Positions 1 through 7,472 of a stretch of 35,697 bases of DNA are shown here, piece after piece (position 1 is the first letter of the stretch; every line of letters starts with the position of its first letter). Origin of the DNA: an uncultured Clostridia bacterium (GTDB lineage: Bacteria; Bacillota; Clostridia; Oscillospirales; Ruminococcaceae). The position numbers and the translations under genes were made by a program. The notes beneath the pieces are model-generated. The model was given only the letters and a program-made list of their open reading frames with translations. It was not told the origin of the DNA and searched no databases. The stretch spans positions 1 to 35,697 of the forward strand of contig CAMWRN010000002.1 in NCBI GenBank assembly GCA_947176675.1, read 5' to 3'.

Positions 1-153
1 GGCTACGGCAACGGCGACGGTGACGGCAACGGCAACGGCTACGGCGACGGCGACGGCGACGGCAACGGCTACGGCAACGGCAACGGCTACGGCTACGGCT
101 ACGGCAACGGCTACGGCAACGGCGACGGCGACGGTTACGGCTACGGCGACGGC
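1..153 (+). repeat. GGC-NAC hexanucleotide microsatellite
   Basis: 25 tandem 6-bp units of the form GGC-(T/A/G)AC. Variation is confined almost entirely to one base per unit. The Gly codon is GGC except for two GGT (units 4 and 23), and the second codon ends in AC every time. The first base of the second codon is T, A or G but never C, so His is absent. This pattern suggests slippage-driven length change combined with selection on the amino acid. Confidence 0.9.
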
Positions 154-156
154 TAA
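1..156 (+). CDS. C-terminal end of a Gly-(Tyr/Asn/Asp) dipeptide-repeat protein (partial)
   Basis: Frame 1 is open from the first base and reads 25 consecutive Gly-X dipeptides, with X = Tyr (9), Asn (8) or Asp (8), then a final Gly and TAA at 154-156. The gene enters from outside the window, so its N-terminus and function are unknown. The reading is supported by the perfect 6-nt periodicity in this frame and by a ribosome binding site for the next gene immediately after the stop. The other frames would give Thr-Ala or Arg-rich polymers that do not end at a sensible place. Low-complexity tails like this are probably disordered or ion-binding. No function is claimed. Confidence 0.6.
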   Translation, partial: GYGNGDGDGNGNGYGDGDGDGNGYGNGNGYGYGYGNGYGNGDGDGYGYGDG

Positions 157-169
157 AAGGAGCGCAAAA

Positions 170-358
170 ATGAAAAACAAAGTGTTGACAGCAATATTCG
201 TACTATCTTGGTTCGCAATATTTTGCATAGCAGGCAACTTGGATCAATACAAAATAAGCATTGGACAAGCTGTGGTTTATTCCGTAATTGTTTTTGCAGC
301 TATAGCAATAAGCGGATTTTTGAGCGGCTTACTTACGCCGCCCGACAATAAAAAATAA
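170..358 (+). CDS. small two-helix membrane protein
   Basis: 62 residues starting MKNKVLTAIF. The start at 170 is set by AAGGAG at 157-162; the longer upstream reading of the same frame is only the repeat in a non-coding phase. Two hydrophobic segments are visible at about residues 6-22 and 34-55, separated by a polar loop, with a short polar tail. This fits an inner-membrane hairpin protein. It follows the Gly-X repeat gene by 13 nt and probably shares its transcript. The family is not recognised. Small phage membrane proteins of this shape can be superinfection-exclusion or accessory lysis factors, but nothing here decides that. Confidence 0.65.
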   Translation: MKNKVLTAIFVLSWFAIFCIAGNLDQYKISIGQAVVYSVIVFAAIAISGFLSGLLTPPDNKK

Positions 359-638
359 ATGCTGATTTCAAGCGGTATAAAAACCGCACAAATACGCAAA
401 AGGCTGCACACGAACCTTAAACTGTGTGAATGCTGTACAGCAAGTTTCCGAGGGTTTTAGTGTGAAATTCTCGCGCGGAGCAAGTTTAGATTTTTTCCGT
501 CCGTGGGGTCAACATGGGAAAAATTGCAGTGTAACAAGTTTGGCGGTTTTAATGTGAAATCGTCAGCCGTATTTGTGCTGTTTTTATGCCGCTTGAAAGG
601 ATATGGCATAAGTCTGAATACGAGAGGTGGTGATAATA
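359..638. other. non-coding gap upstream of the methyltransferase
   Basis: No convincing gene is present in these 280 bases. Three structures are visible. A hairpin GCGGT/ACCGC with loop ATAAAA lies at 372-387, without a T-run. A perfect 12-bp palindrome, TGCTGTACAGCA, lies at 431-442 and is operator-like. An imperfect direct repeat, CAAGTTT followed by GGGTTTTAGTGTGAAAT-like sequence, lies at 441-469 and 535-560. Short open frames run through the region but none has a clear ribosome binding site. It may hold a promoter for the methyltransferase, but no good -35/-10 pair was identified. Confidence 0.5.
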
Positions 639-1625
639 TTGATAATCGTAGGTAACGCACTTGATGAATTGAAGCACATGGAGACTGAAAGCATTGACTG
701 CTGTGTAACGTCGCCGCCGTACTACAATCTTCGCGATTACGGCATTGAGGGACAGATAGGGCTTGAAACAACTCCCGATGAATACATATCAAAGCTCGTT
801 GATGTTTTTCGGGAAGTGCGTCGGATTCTCAAAAAGGACGGTACGCTTTGGCTCAATATCGGTGACAGCTATGCAGGGAGCGGCAAAGGCAAAAAAGATA
901 CCCATACCCGAAATATGGGAAATAAAGGTACTCTGAATAATTCTGCGTTGCAGGGAAATTTCAGAAACGAGGTTATAAAACCGAAAGACCTTATCGGTAT
1001 TCCGTGGCTCTTAGCGTTCGCGCTCAGAGCGGACGGCTGGTATCTGCGGCAGGACATAATTTGGAGCAAGTCCAATTGTATGCCCGAATCCGTTAGAGAC
1101 CGCTGTACACGGTCACATGAGTATATTTTCCTGCTGTCAAAATCTCGAAAGTATTATTATGACAGCGAGGCGATTATGGAAAAGGCTGTGACTTCCGACA
1201 GAAGTTTTCCGAGAGGGTCAAAAGGCACGTTCACGCCAAATACGGGACGGCGAAAACAGGAAGAGTTTGGCAACAGAAGATATACGGGCTTTAACGAGCG
1301 TTATTTTGCCAAAGTCTCGCCGCTGAAACGCAATAAGAGGGACGTATGGAATGTTCCCACTTGCGGATTTAAGGGAGCGCATTTTGCCGTGTTTCCCGAA
1401 AAGCTTATAGAGCCTTGTGTGCTTGCAGGGTGTCCGAACGGCGGTACAGTTCTTGACCCATTCTGCGGAAGCGGTACTACGGGTGTGGCTGCCGCAAAAA
1501 ATAATCGGAAATTTGTCGGGATTGAACTTAATCCCGAATATGCCGATTTGGCGCGAAAAAGAATTTCCGATACAAAAAACGAGCCTGCACCGTCGGCAAA
1601 CAGCACAAGCTCAACAGGGAAATAA
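639..1625 (+). CDS. orphan N4-cytosine/N6-adenine DNA methyltransferase
   Basis: 328 residues, SAM-dependent DNA methyltransferase of the N4/N6 (PF01555-like) class. The catalytic motif IV TSPPY is at residues 24-28 and the SAM-binding motif I DPFCGSGTTG is near residues 273-282. The order IV then I marks the beta group. TSPPY is common in N4-cytosine enzymes, but N6-adenine activity cannot be excluded. The start is TTG at 639, chosen because GAGAGGTGG at 621-629 sits about 9 nt upstream; the GTG codons at 627 and 630 lie inside that ribosome binding site. No restriction enzyme gene is next to it, so it is probably a stand-alone phage methylase that protects phage DNA from host restriction or marks it for packaging or regulation. 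Confidence 0.92.
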   Translation: MIIVGNALDELKHMETESIDCCVTSPPYYNLRDYGIEGQIGLETTPDEYISKLVDVFREVRRILKKDGTLWLNIGDSYAGSGKGKKDTHTRNMGNKGTLNNSALQGNFRNEVIKPKDLIGIPWLLAFALRADGWYLRQDIIWSKSNCMPESVRDRCTRSHEYIFLLSKSRKYYYDSEAIMEKAVTSDRSFPRGSKGTFTPNTGRRKQEEFGNRRYTGFNERYFAKVSPLKRNKRDVWNVPTCGFKGAHFAVFPEKLIEPCVLAGCPNGGTVLDPFCGSGTTGVAAAKNNRKFVGIELNPEYADLARKRISDTKNEPAPSANSTSSTGK

Positions 1626-1695
1626 TGAAAACTTAGACGCTTTTATTATATCCCCAAAAATAAAATTTGTCAAGTGTTTGGAGGAAGATAAACAT

Positions 1696-2409
1696 ATGAG
1701 CAATATTAATTATAATGACATCGACGAAATTACAGTACACAATCAGGAGGAGTTAGACGATATTCCTCTTGATTTTAAAGGCAAAATTTACATTGAATGT
1801 ACGGCTACTGTCAGAGTATCAAATAGGTATTATTGGAGCGTCGTGGTGTGGGAAAACAGCTCCGTCGTGGCGTGGGGAAACAGCTCCGTCGTGGCGTGGG
1901 GAAACAGCTCCGTCGAGGCTAACTCTAATGTTCAGGTGGTAAATCACCTTATAAACGGAAAAATCAAACTGAGCGGTAATGCGCGAGAAGTTTTCATGCC
2001 CAAAAACATATTTGAATTTATGGATTTCTATGGCATTAAACACACAAAAACTAAAGCTGTTTTCTACAAAGCTGTAAGAAAAACGGATAACGGAACATTA
2101 TATGCCAATTATAGCGGCGATTTTGAATATGTGGTTGGTGAAATGAAATCAGAGCCAAATATTAATACCGACCCCTCAGAAGATTGTGGAAGCGGTATAC
2201 ACATTTCAAATCTTAGTTGGGCTTTGAATTTTGGAAACAGCTGGAGCAATCTTGCCATAATCGAAGTCGAAACGAAAATTGAAGATATCGTTTTGCCCAA
2301 AAACACAGACGGTGAAGTCAGAACTTCAAAGGTAAAAGTCCTTAGGGAAGTTCCTCTCGAGGAATGCGGAGTGTACGGCAACATATTGGCTAAAAGACTT
2401 GCAAAATAA
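1696..2409 (+). CDS. DUF7666-like phage protein with NSSVVAWG repeats
   Basis: 237 residues. The start at 1696 has GGAGGA at 1679-1684; upstream sequence in the same frame overlaps the methyltransferase in another phase and is not coding. Residues about 47-75 carry a short repeat of the type NSSVVAWG, like the beta-solenoid-style repeats of DUF7666/pentapeptide-like phage proteins. The C-terminal half (FYKAVRKTDNGTLYANYSGD onward, then CGSGIHIS) resembles the domain common in phage proteins of this kind. The function is unknown. It is the first gene of a tight run leading into the recombination genes. The repeat makes it length-variable. Confidence 0.7.
   Translation: MSNINYNDIDEITVHNQEELDDIPLDFKGKIYIECTATVRVSNRYYWSVVVWENSSVVAWGNSSVVAWGNSSVEANSNVQVVNHLINGKIKLSGNAREVFMPKNIFEFMDFYGIKHTKTKAVFYKAVRKTDNGTLYANYSGDFEYVVGEMKSEPNINTDPSEDCGSGIHISNLSWALNFGNSWSNLAIIEVETKIEDIVLPKNTDGEVRTSKVKVLREVPLEECGVYGNILAKRLAK
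1836..1920 (+). repeat. 24-bp in-frame minisatellite
   Basis: Two perfect 24-bp units (1858-1881 and 1882-1905, beginning AGCTCCGTCGTGGCGTGGGG) are flanked by a degenerate unit before and a truncated unit after. Each unit encodes eight residues of the pattern SSVVAWGN, so gain or loss of units keeps the frame. Confidence 0.9.
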
Positions 2410-2423
2410 CGGGGGACTTTAAA

Positions 2424-2606
2424 ATGATATTGTTAGATTTAAACGAGCGCGAAGCGGAGATGGTTATTTCCGCACTGTTTAGTAAAATCGACGACCTGAG
2501 AGCAGACAAGATAATTCTCGAAAACAAAGTTGAAAAACTTAAAGAACAATTAAACTGTTCGAAAATTCCGAACAGTTCCGAAAGCGGGGCGGACGATAAT
2601 GGGTGA
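2424..2606 (+). CDS. small coiled-coil protein
   Basis: 60 residues starting MILLDLNERE. From about residue 10 to 45 the sequence is a charged heptad-like helix (SALFSKIDDLRADKIILENK then VEKLKEQL), consistent with a short dimeric coiled coil. The ribosome binding site is GGGGGA at about 2410-2416. It overlaps the next gene by 8 nt, which suggests translational coupling. The family is not recognised. Small helical ORFs at this place in clostridial phages are common and uncharacterised. Confidence 0.6.
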   Translation: MILLDLNEREAEMVISALFSKIDDLRADKIILENKVEKLKEQLNCSKIPNSSESGADDNG

Positions 2607-2730
2607 CTGCTGTATTTACGACCGCTTGGAACAGTGCTTTCACGACTGTGATAATTGCCCGCAGGCTCGGTGCGGTGAGGATAATGGGGTCGTATTCGAC
2701 CCCTACGACAAATACGACAGGGAGGATTGA
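2599..2730 (+). CDS. very small Cys-rich protein
   Basis: 43 residues reading MGDCCIYDRLEQCFHDCDNC and continuing to KYDRED, then TGA at 2728-2730. It has six cysteines in its first half (C4, C5, C13, C17, C20 and C25) and a very acidic C-terminus. This spacing could bind one or two zinc ions. ATG at 2599 lies inside the end of the preceding gene (8-nt overlap), so translation is probably coupled. Its stop abuts the ribosome binding site of the DUF1351 gene. Not assigned to a family. Real coding is supported by the compact Cys pattern and the exact fill of the gap between two genes. Confidence 0.55.
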   Translation: MGDCCIYDRLEQCFHDCDNCPQARCGEDNGVVFDPYDKYDRED

Positions 2731-2732
2731 CA

Positions 2733-3560
2733 ATGAACGAAATAATTGAAGTCAAGCAGCTGCCGATCATTGTGGAGCAGCTCCAAACGATAAAGGCGAA
2801 CGTGACCGCAAGAGTGAACGACGCGTTAAGCCTTGACTGCACGGAGGATACCGTAAAAGCGGTTAAAAGCGCGAGGTCTGACCTTAACAAGGAGTTTAAG
2901 GATTGGGAAGCAAGGCGCGGCGAGGTAAAAAGGGCGATAATGTCCCCCTATGAACAATTTGAGGCGGTCTATAAGGACTGCATTACCGACGTTTTCAAAA
3001 AAGCAGATACCGAATTAAAGGACAAGATCACGGAGGTCGAAAACGGCGTAAAAGAGCGCAAATCTGCGGAGGTAAAAGAGTATTTCATCGAATACGCTCA
3101 GAGCCGCAATATTGATTTTCTGACCTTTGAAAGGTCGGGCGTAAAGGTCGGCTTGTCCGATAGTCTCAAAAAGCTTAAAGAACAGGCAAAGGCTTTTGTT
3201 GACCGCGTTTCAGACGATTTGAACCTAATTGAAACACAGGAACACAGCACGGAAATACTTGTGGAGTACAAGCGGTCTCTTAACGCGTCCGCGGCGATCA
3301 CAACGGTTATTGACCGTTACAAGGCTATTGAAGCGGAAAAGGAACGGGAAGCTGAAAGGCAGCGGCTTGACCGGCAAGCCAAGGAAGCCGAAAAGGCGGT
3401 CGACGAAATTATTACGGCTCCCGATGAGCCTGTTATTGCACCGCTGACGGTTGAAGAAAGTGATCCCGTACTTACGCTTATGTTTAAAGTTACCGCGCCC
3501 AAAAGCAAGCTGAACGAGCTCAAAACATTTTTGATAAACGGAGGATATGATTATGAATAA
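2733..3560 (+). CDS. DUF1351-family recombination-associated protein
   Basis: 275 residues. ATG at 2733 follows GGAGG at 2721-2725; the TTG six bases earlier overlaps the spacing and is less likely. The protein is almost entirely helical and charged, with a long coiled coil around residues 190-220 (EAEKEREAERQRLDRQAKEA), and ends in a small alpha/beta segment (LTLMFKVTAPKSKLNELKTF). This layout matches DUF1351, which lies directly upstream of recT in many Firmicutes phages and is thought to take part in single-strand annealing recombination. Here it overlaps recT by 8 nt, supporting joint translation. The biochemical role is unproven. Confidence 0.85.
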   Translation: MNEIIEVKQLPIIVEQLQTIKANVTARVNDALSLDCTEDTVKAVKSARSDLNKEFKDWEARRGEVKRAIMSPYEQFEAVYKDCITDVFKKADTELKDKITEVENGVKERKSAEVKEYFIEYAQSRNIDFLTFERSGVKVGLSDSLKKLKEQAKAFVDRVSDDLNLIETQEHSTEILVEYKRSLNASAAITTVIDRYKAIEAEKEREAERQRLDRQAKEAEKAVDEIITAPDEPVIAPLTVEESDPVLTLMFKVTAPKSKLNELKTFLINGGYDYE

Positions 3561-4446
3561 TGCTCCTGTAGCGAATAAACTTAAATTCTCGGCGGCTATC
3601 TCAACGCCAACCTACATCGGTCTCATTAACCGAACCTTGGGAGATCCTAACAGGGCGAAACGTTTTATCGCGTCTATTACTTCGGCGGTTGCTGTAAACC
3701 CTGCATTGCAGGACTGCACGCCCAATACAATACTTGCGGGCGCGCTTCTCGGAGAAAGCCTTAATCTTTCGCCGTCCCCGCAGCTGGGACAGTTCTACCT
3801 CGTTCCGTTCAAAAATAAAAAAGCGGGCGTTACCGATGCGCAGTTTGTACTTGGCTACAAAGGATATATTCAACTTGCATTGCGTACGGGTCAGTACAGG
3901 CGGCTTAATGTGGTCGCTGTAAAAGAGGGCGAGCTTATAAGCTATAACGCGTTTTCGGAGGAACTTGTGTGCAATTGGATAGAGGACGAAGAACGGCGCG
4001 CGGGTTTAAAAACCGTCGGATATGCCGCACGGTTCGAGTATATGAACGGTTTTGAAAAGGTTCTTTATTGGAGCAAAGAAAAAATGATTGCTCATGCTGA
4101 CAGATACAGCCCTGCTTTTTCGGCTGCCGTTGCGAAAAGAATCGAAAACGGCGAAATACCCGCAAGCGAAATGTGGAAATATTCCTCGTTCTGGTATAAA
4201 GATTTTGACGGCATGGCTATGAAAACAATGCTCAGACAAATAATCGGCAAGTGGGGTATTATGTCATCGGAAATTGAGGCGGCGTTTGAAAAAGACGCGT
4301 CGGTCGCAAATGTAAGCAGCAGCGGAGAAATATTTACCGAACCGGCAGACAGCGAAGAACCGCAGCAGATTATTCAGCAAGACGAGCCATCGGAAACGCC
4401 GCAAATGCCTGAAACTAACGAGGCGATAACTTTTGATGACATATAA
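3553..4446 (+). CDS. recT: RecT single-strand annealing recombinase
   Basis: 297 residues, RecT family (PF03837). It anneals complementary single strands during phage recombination and replication. Recognisable regions are the N-terminal block with NPALQDCTPNTILAGALLGE (residues near 50-70), PQLGQFYLVPFKNKK, FVLGYKGYIQLALRTGQYRR, and the C-terminal MAMKTMLRQIIGKWGIMS, followed by a disordered acidic tail. The start at 3553 is preferred over ATG 3547 because GGAGG at 3540-3544 gives 8-nt spacing. No RecE-like exonuclease is recognisable nearby. The DUF1351 gene and the metallo-beta-lactamase gene flank it with overlaps on both sides. Confidence 0.95.
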   Translation: MNNAPVANKLKFSAAISTPTYIGLINRTLGDPNRAKRFIASITSAVAVNPALQDCTPNTILAGALLGESLNLSPSPQLGQFYLVPFKNKKAGVTDAQFVLGYKGYIQLALRTGQYRRLNVVAVKEGELISYNAFSEELVCNWIEDEERRAGLKTVGYAARFEYMNGFEKVLYWSKEKMIAHADRYSPAFSAAVAKRIENGEIPASEMWKYSSFWYKDFDGMAMKTMLRQIIGKWGIMSSEIEAAFEKDASVANVSSSGEIFTEPADSEEPQQIIQQDEPSETPQMPETNEAITFDDI

Positions 4447-5083
4447 CATCATTTCTACGGGTAGTATCGGCAACGCTGTTGTCATAAACGGTTTTATCCT
4501 TATTGACTGCGGCGTGTCGTTTAAGTCCTTGAAAAACGTATACAAAAATCTTAAGCTTGTTCTTTTGACACACATTCACAGAGACCACTTTAATGCCGCG
4601 ACAATCAGGCAGCTTGCTAAAGAACGTCCCACGTTATTTTTCGGCTGCTGTGAATGGCTTATAAAGCCCCTTATTAACTGCGGTCTAAATAAGTCAAAAA
4701 TATTACCTTTTAAATGCGGTCAAATGTATGATTTAGGCGCGTGTAAGGTGTCGCCCATTAAGTTATACCACGACGTTCCAAACTGCGGCTATAGGCTGTA
4801 TATTGGCTCTGAAAAGGCGTTGTACATAACCGACAGCGGAACGGTCGAGGGAATAACCGCACGGGATTACGATCTGTACATGATTGAGGCAAATTATCGT
4901 ACCGATGAAATAACGGAGCGGATCCGTGAAAAAGAAGCGACGGGTGAATACTCCTACGAAAAAGATGTTTTATACCGCCATCTGTCAAAGGAACAAGCCG
5001 ATGATTTTTTACTCAATAATATGGGCAATAAGGGCGAATTTGTATATTTGCATATGCATAAGGAGGGTATCAAGAATGTCTAA
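4436..5083 (+). CDS. metallo-beta-lactamase-fold hydrolase, probable nuclease
   Basis: 215 residues with the fold's metal-binding signature THIHRDHF (His46, His48, Asp50, His51), a further His112 (LYHDVP), Asp133 in YITDSG, and a C-terminal histidine cluster (YLHMHKEG). This matches the small YycJ-like metallo-beta-lactamase proteins that sit next to recT in Firmicutes phages, where they probably act as a nuclease supplying single-stranded DNA. ATG 4436 overlaps recT by 11 nt; TTG 4433 is an alternative. The recT-MBL pairing suggests it could replace an exonuclease partner, but that is inference. Confidence 0.88.
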   Translation: MTYNIISTGSIGNAVVINGFILIDCGVSFKSLKNVYKNLKLVLLTHIHRDHFNAATIRQLAKERPTLFFGCCEWLIKPLINCGLNKSKILPFKCGQMYDLGACKVSPIKLYHDVPNCGYRLYIGSEKALYITDSGTVEGITARDYDLYMIEANYRTDEITERIREKEATGEYSYEKDVLYRHLSKEQADDFLLNNMGNKGEFVYLHMHKEGIKNV

Positions 5084-5258
5084 TTACGAATACTTACGCA
5101 GCTTGTCTCTCAAAGAATTGGCAAAAGAGATTGTGAATTTGCCTTTATGCGTAGCTTGCGACCGTATCAGCGGCGAATGGGGCTGCAACGGCGGCGATTG
5201 TTCCAAAGCTGCCGTTGAGTGGCTCAAATCCGAGAGAATGGTGCAAAATGGCGGATAA
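5076..5258 (+). CDS. small Cys-motif phage protein
   Basis: 60 residues with strong AAGGAGGG at 5060-5067 fixing ATG 5076. An N-terminal helix (YLRSLSLKELAKEIVNL) is followed by a Cys cluster, C-X2-C-X8-C-X4-C (CVACDRISGEWGCNGGDC), that could bind zinc, then a short helix KAAVEWLKSE. Small proteins with this SxExLA...C..C...C...WL layout are widespread in clostridial phage replication modules and have no known function. It overlaps the MBL gene by 8 nt and the next gene by 11 nt, so it belongs to a translationally coupled chain. Confidence 0.72.
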   Translation: MSNYEYLRSLSLKELAKEIVNLPLCVACDRISGEWGCNGGDCSKAAVEWLKSERMVQNGG

Positions 5259-5955
5259 GAAAAGCTTTGTGTTCTATCACAAATGGAAAGAATTGCTTGA
5301 AGATTTATCCGCCGAAGATGTCAAAGGCGTTATGCTTGCTTTAATTGATTATTCAGAGATCGGCACAATTCCAACGCAACTTTCCCCGATTGCGAATCAA
5401 ACTTTTAAGTGTGTTCGGCAATCAATTGATGAGGATACTCAAAAATGGGAAAGCGTTTGTAAGCGCAATGCCGAAAACGTAAAAAAACGTTGGGATAAAA
5501 GTGGTAATACCAAAAATACCACCGTATACAGTGGTAAAGGGCCGTATAAAAAAAATACCAAAAATACCGATAATGATTATGATAATGATTATGATAATGA
5601 TTATGATAATGATTATGAATTAACACCCCCTACCCCCTCAAAGGGGAAAAACGCCTCTAAAAAACGAGCCTCAAAGCCTGAAATTGATAAAACCCAATTT
5701 GCCGAATTTGTCAGCATGACCAATGACGAATACACGTCACTCGTTGCGAAACTCGGTGAACAGGGTGCAAAGCGGTGCATTGAGATACTCGACAATTACA
5801 AGGGTTCAAGCGGTAAAACATACGAATCGGACTATCGGACAATTTTGAATTGGGTGGTAGAGCGATATGAGAAGGAACTTTCTAAATCTCATGCGCAGCC
5901 TATTCAAAATAATTACGAATTTGACCCGAATGATCCTTACAGGAACTGGAGGTAA
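5248..5955 (+). CDS. DUF6291-type replisome organiser / replication protein
   Basis: 235 residues. The N-terminal domain (about residues 1-80: FVFYHKWKELLEDLSAEDVK, then LALIDYSEIG, QSIDEDTQKWESVCKRNAEN) matches DUF6291-type replication initiators of Firmicutes phages. A linker holding four Asp-Asn-Asp-Tyr repeats and a proline/lysine-rich stretch joins it to a C-terminal DnaD-like helical region (SDYRTILNWVVERYEKEL, typical of the part that engages single-stranded DNA or the loader). It directly precedes the DnaC-like loader, the usual arrangement. ATG 5248 is chosen because the conserved domain starts there; the ribosome binding site is weak and coupling to the upstream ORF is likely. Confidence 0.8.
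   Translation: MADKKSFVFYHKWKELLEDLSAEDVKGVMLALIDYSEIGTIPTQLSPIANQTFKCVRQSIDEDTQKWESVCKRNAENVKKRWDKSGNTKNTTVYSGKGPYKKNTKNTDNDYDNDYDNDYDNDYELTPPTPSKGKNASKKRASKPEIDKTQFAEFVSMTNDEYTSLVAKLGEQGAKRCIEILDNYKGSSGKTYESDYRTILNWVVERYEKELSKSHAQPIQNNYEFDPNDPYRNWR
5569..5616 (+). repeat. 12-bp in-frame tandem repeat encoding DNDY
   Basis: Four perfect copies of GATAATGATTAT (5569-5580, 5581-5592, 5593-5604, 5605-5616) in the linker of the replication protein. Each adds Asp-Asn-Asp-Tyr. Perfect identity at the nucleotide level points to recent expansion. Confidence 0.95.
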
Positions 5956-5958
5956 ATC

Positions 5959-6816
5959 ATGTCTGAAATAAAATCGGCAGGAAATATTATCGAAAGCATT
6001 ATGTGTAAGGCCGAAAGCGGTATTCCGAAAAACAAGGCTGACTACATAAACGATGAGGACGGCTTACTTTGGTGTGGAAAATGCCATACCCCGAAGCAAT
6101 GTAGAATAACAATGCTTGGCAGGATTTACACGCCCTACTGCCTTTGCAAATGCGGTCAGGAACGTCTTGCGGAGGAAAAGGCAGAACGCGAGCAGCAGGA
6201 ACGGTTCGCAGAGGGTCAGCGTCTTAAAACGGTCAGCGGAATGTCCACCGCTCTTTTGCAGAACAGATTTGAGGGCTACCGTGTTACGGCGGAAAATCAA
6301 AAGGCATACGCTCTTTGCAGACGGTACGCCGAACGCTTCGAGAAAATGCCTAAGAAAAATCAAGGCTTGCTTTTGTGGGGCGGAGTTGGTACTGGCAAAA
6401 CCTTTTCGGCGGCGTGTATTGCCAACGCTTTACTTGACAGAGGCATAAGCGTTGTTATGACAAGCTTTGCGCAAATTTTGGGCAAGGGTAAAGGTTTTGA
6501 CGTTGATAGTGAAACGGCTGACAGACTAAACCGCGCAAAGGTACTCATAATCGACGATCTGGGAGCGGAGAGGAATACCGATTTCGCTCTTGAAAGGGTC
6601 TACAGCATTATCGACAGCAGATATGCGGCGGGAAAGCCTATGATACTTACCACAAACCTTGATTTGTCAGAAATGCAGATGTGTACAGATATTCGGTACA
6701 AACGGGTGTACGAAAGAATTTTGGAGGTTTGTTATCCTGTGAGATTTGCAGGAAATTCCCTGCGGAAAGCGGAGGCGGCGAACAGATTCAGAGAAATGGA
6801 GGAATTTTTGAAATGA
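5959..6816 (+). CDS. DnaC-like helicase loader AAA+ ATPase
   Basis: 285 residues. It loads the replicative DnaB-type helicase at the phage origin. N-terminal cysteines (C39, C42, C61, C63, C65) form a probable zinc-binding module, followed by a basic helix. Walker A GGVGTGKT is at residues 141-148 and Walker B LIIDDLG at 196-202. The arginine-rich end (YKRVYERILEVC) carries sensor-like residues. Length and order agree with phage DnaC/DnaI proteins. The ribosome binding site is GGAGG at 5949-5953. No phage helicase gene is visible in the window, so the host helicase is presumably recruited. Confidence 0.93.
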   Translation: MSEIKSAGNIIESIMCKAESGIPKNKADYINDEDGLLWCGKCHTPKQCRITMLGRIYTPYCLCKCGQERLAEEKAEREQQERFAEGQRLKTVSGMSTALLQNRFEGYRVTAENQKAYALCRRYAERFEKMPKKNQGLLLWGGVGTGKTFSAACIANALLDRGISVVMTSFAQILGKGKGFDVDSETADRLNRAKVLIIDDLGAERNTDFALERVYSIIDSRYAAGKPMILTTNLDLSEMQMCTDIRYKRVYERILEVCYPVRFAGNSLRKAEAANRFREMEEFLK

Positions 6817-7265
6817 GCGTTATGATAAACGCAGTTATAACGGGCGTTGACGAGGTGAGTTTCACAATTCCCATAGCACCCGTCACAAAGAAAAATCACG
6901 GTCGTATCGTGATGTGCGGAAGATATCCGAAGTTGCTGCCGAGCGAAGCATATGAGCGGTACACAAAGGCGGCAATGCCGTTTCTGAAAGTGATACATAG
7001 TTTTGCGAAGATGATTGACAGTCCCGTGAACCTGAAATGCGTTTTTTACCTTGACAAGCGGCGTAAGAGTGATTTGGCTGGTTACTTACAAGCTGTTCAG
7101 GACTTGCTTGTAGAGTCTGGGATATTGGCGGACGATAACCGTAATATCGTGGCTTCTGTTGACGGAAGCGCGGTGCTGTACGACAAGGCAAATCCACGGA
7201 CGGAGGTCACGATTACCCGAAAGGAGAATTACGAGCAATGGGTGTCGAAAAATGAAAATAAATAA
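6813..7265 (+). CDS. rusA: RusA-family Holliday junction resolvase
   Basis: 150 residues. RusA proteins cut four-way DNA junctions during phage recombination. Visible signatures are PVTKKNHGRIV near residue 23 and the acidic core KRRKSDLAGYLQAVQD...GILADDN (about residues 74-105), which holds the metal-binding aspartates in the SD and DD pairs. ATG 6813 overlaps the dnaC-like stop region (ATGA) and follows GGAGG at 6798-6802; the longer upstream reading is a shadow of the loader gene. It completes the RecT-to-resolvase recombination set. Confidence 0.9.
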   Translation: MSVMINAVITGVDEVSFTIPIAPVTKKNHGRIVMCGRYPKLLPSEAYERYTKAAMPFLKVIHSFAKMIDSPVNLKCVFYLDKRRKSDLAGYLQAVQDLLVESGILADDNRNIVASVDGSAVLYDKANPRTEVTITRKENYEQWVSKNENK

Positions 7266-7286
7266 TGAGGAACAAGGAGTAGGCAT

Positions 7287-7472
7287 ATGGAACATAAAAC
7301 AGAACTTAAACCATGCCCATTTTGCGGAGAAAGAGTTGTTTTGTGGAACACAGGGTATGGTGTTGTAAAAGTTGTGGAGTGTAAAAATTGCAAAGTGCGA
7401 TTTGTTTTTTCGTGGGATAAAGCGGAAAATAATGTAGAGTTGGCAGAATTGTGGAACAGGAGAGTTGAATGA
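7287..7472 (+). CDS. Lar-family zinc-ribbon protein (restriction alleviation type)
   Basis: 61 residues. It opens with the Lar signature LKPCPFCGERV, a second Cys pair CKNC, and ends with the typical ELWNRR. The four cysteines form a zinc ribbon. The Lar family is named after the Rac prophage protein that lessens host type I restriction, but most small phage members are untested. ATG 7287 follows AAGGAG. A second Lar-like gene lies at 12617. Confidence 0.85.
   Translation: MEHKTELKPCPFCGERVVLWNTGYGVVKVVECKNCKVRFVFSWDKAENNVELAELWNRRVE

Noticed and set aside
1..153. CRISPR-like or diversity-generating template repeat
   Set aside because: Units are only 6 bp and in frame, without spacers, and no reverse transcriptase or template pair is present.
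20..358. 112-residue reading with a long Thr-Ala repeat fused to the small membrane protein
   Set aside because: The Thr-Ala part is a phase shift of the Gly-X repeat, and the real start at 170 has its own AAGGAG ribosome binding site.
1417..1695. N-terminal extension of the DUF7666-like gene over the methyltransferase
   Set aside because: The overlap is out of phase with a well-supported gene, and ATG 1696 has a strong ribosome binding site.
6447..6462. Another TAAGCGTT-like match inside the DnaC-like gene
   Set aside because: Only the loop sequence matches; no flanking stem or downstream hairpin.
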